NCBI GenBank assembly: GCA_946408315.1
Contig: CAMJRV010000205.1
Location: 1 to 5,315 of the forward strand
Reading direction: 5' to 3'
DNA from: an uncultured Bacillota bacterium
Lineage (GTDB): Bacteria > Bacillota > Clostridia > Peptostreptococcales > Anaerovoracaceae
Length of the DNA stretch: 5,315 nucleotides
Positions 5,308 through 5,315 of this stretch are shown piece by piece (within the stretch, counting starts at the first letter, position 1; every line of letters starts with the position of its first letter). Below the pieces are notes generated by a model. The model was not told where the DNA came from and did not search any database. It saw only the letters and a program-made list of their open reading frames with translations. A program made the translations under genes and the position numbers.

Positions 5308-5315
5308 AAAAATTC

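Overview
The window holds the maturation operon of an [FeFe]-hydrogenase, all on the minus strand, and, at its left edge, the first part of an unrelated PAS-domain sensor gene on the same strand. In transcription order (right to left): a TM1266-type small regulator-like protein (5307-5035), hydE (5021-3888), hydG (3628-2204), hydF (2186-861), then a short intergenic stretch, then the PAS gene (708 to beyond position 1). Strong AAGGAGG-type ribosome binding sites, the HydEFG set and the TM1266-family protein point to an anaerobic, fermentative Firmicute of the Clostridia. Species cannot be told from the sequence. Base composition of the hyd genes is moderately GC-rich, while the PAS gene is visibly more AT-rich.

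How the genes work together: HydG (tyrosine lyase, radical SAM) makes CO and cyanide from tyrosine and delivers them on an iron-cysteine synthon. HydE (radical SAM) acts on that synthon on the way to the diiron unit. HydF (GTPase with an iron-sulfur cluster) is the scaffold on which the [2Fe] precursor is finished and from which it passes to the hydrogenase HydA. All three carry the expected cluster-binding cysteines and look intact. The hydrogenase structural gene is not in the window. The TM1266-family protein is a small ACT/NikR-C-like protein that is characteristic of such loci, and its exact role is not settled.

The unusual part is repeat DNA inside an otherwise standard operon. Between hydE and hydG lie two nearly identical 124/125-bp tandem copies of an element plus the first 24 bp of a third. 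The partial third copy and the end of the second supply the last codons and stop codon of hydE, and the element also gives hydG a spurious TTG-started 5' extension. Just inside the hydE 3' end are three 21-bp tandem repeats (seven-residue units), and hydF carries an 18-bp tandem repeat (six-residue units) that inserts about 37 residues between the G4 and G5 motifs of its GTPase domain.

The stretch between hydF and the PAS gene (709-860) has an extended -10 promoter for the PAS gene and a 60-bp block of degenerate direct and inverted repeats. That block resembles a solitary transposon end and could also fold into a hairpin. I see no complete mobile element, tRNA, rRNA, CRISPR array or clear riboswitch. 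I do not see a wholly new system; the repeat family and its entry into maturase genes is the best lead.
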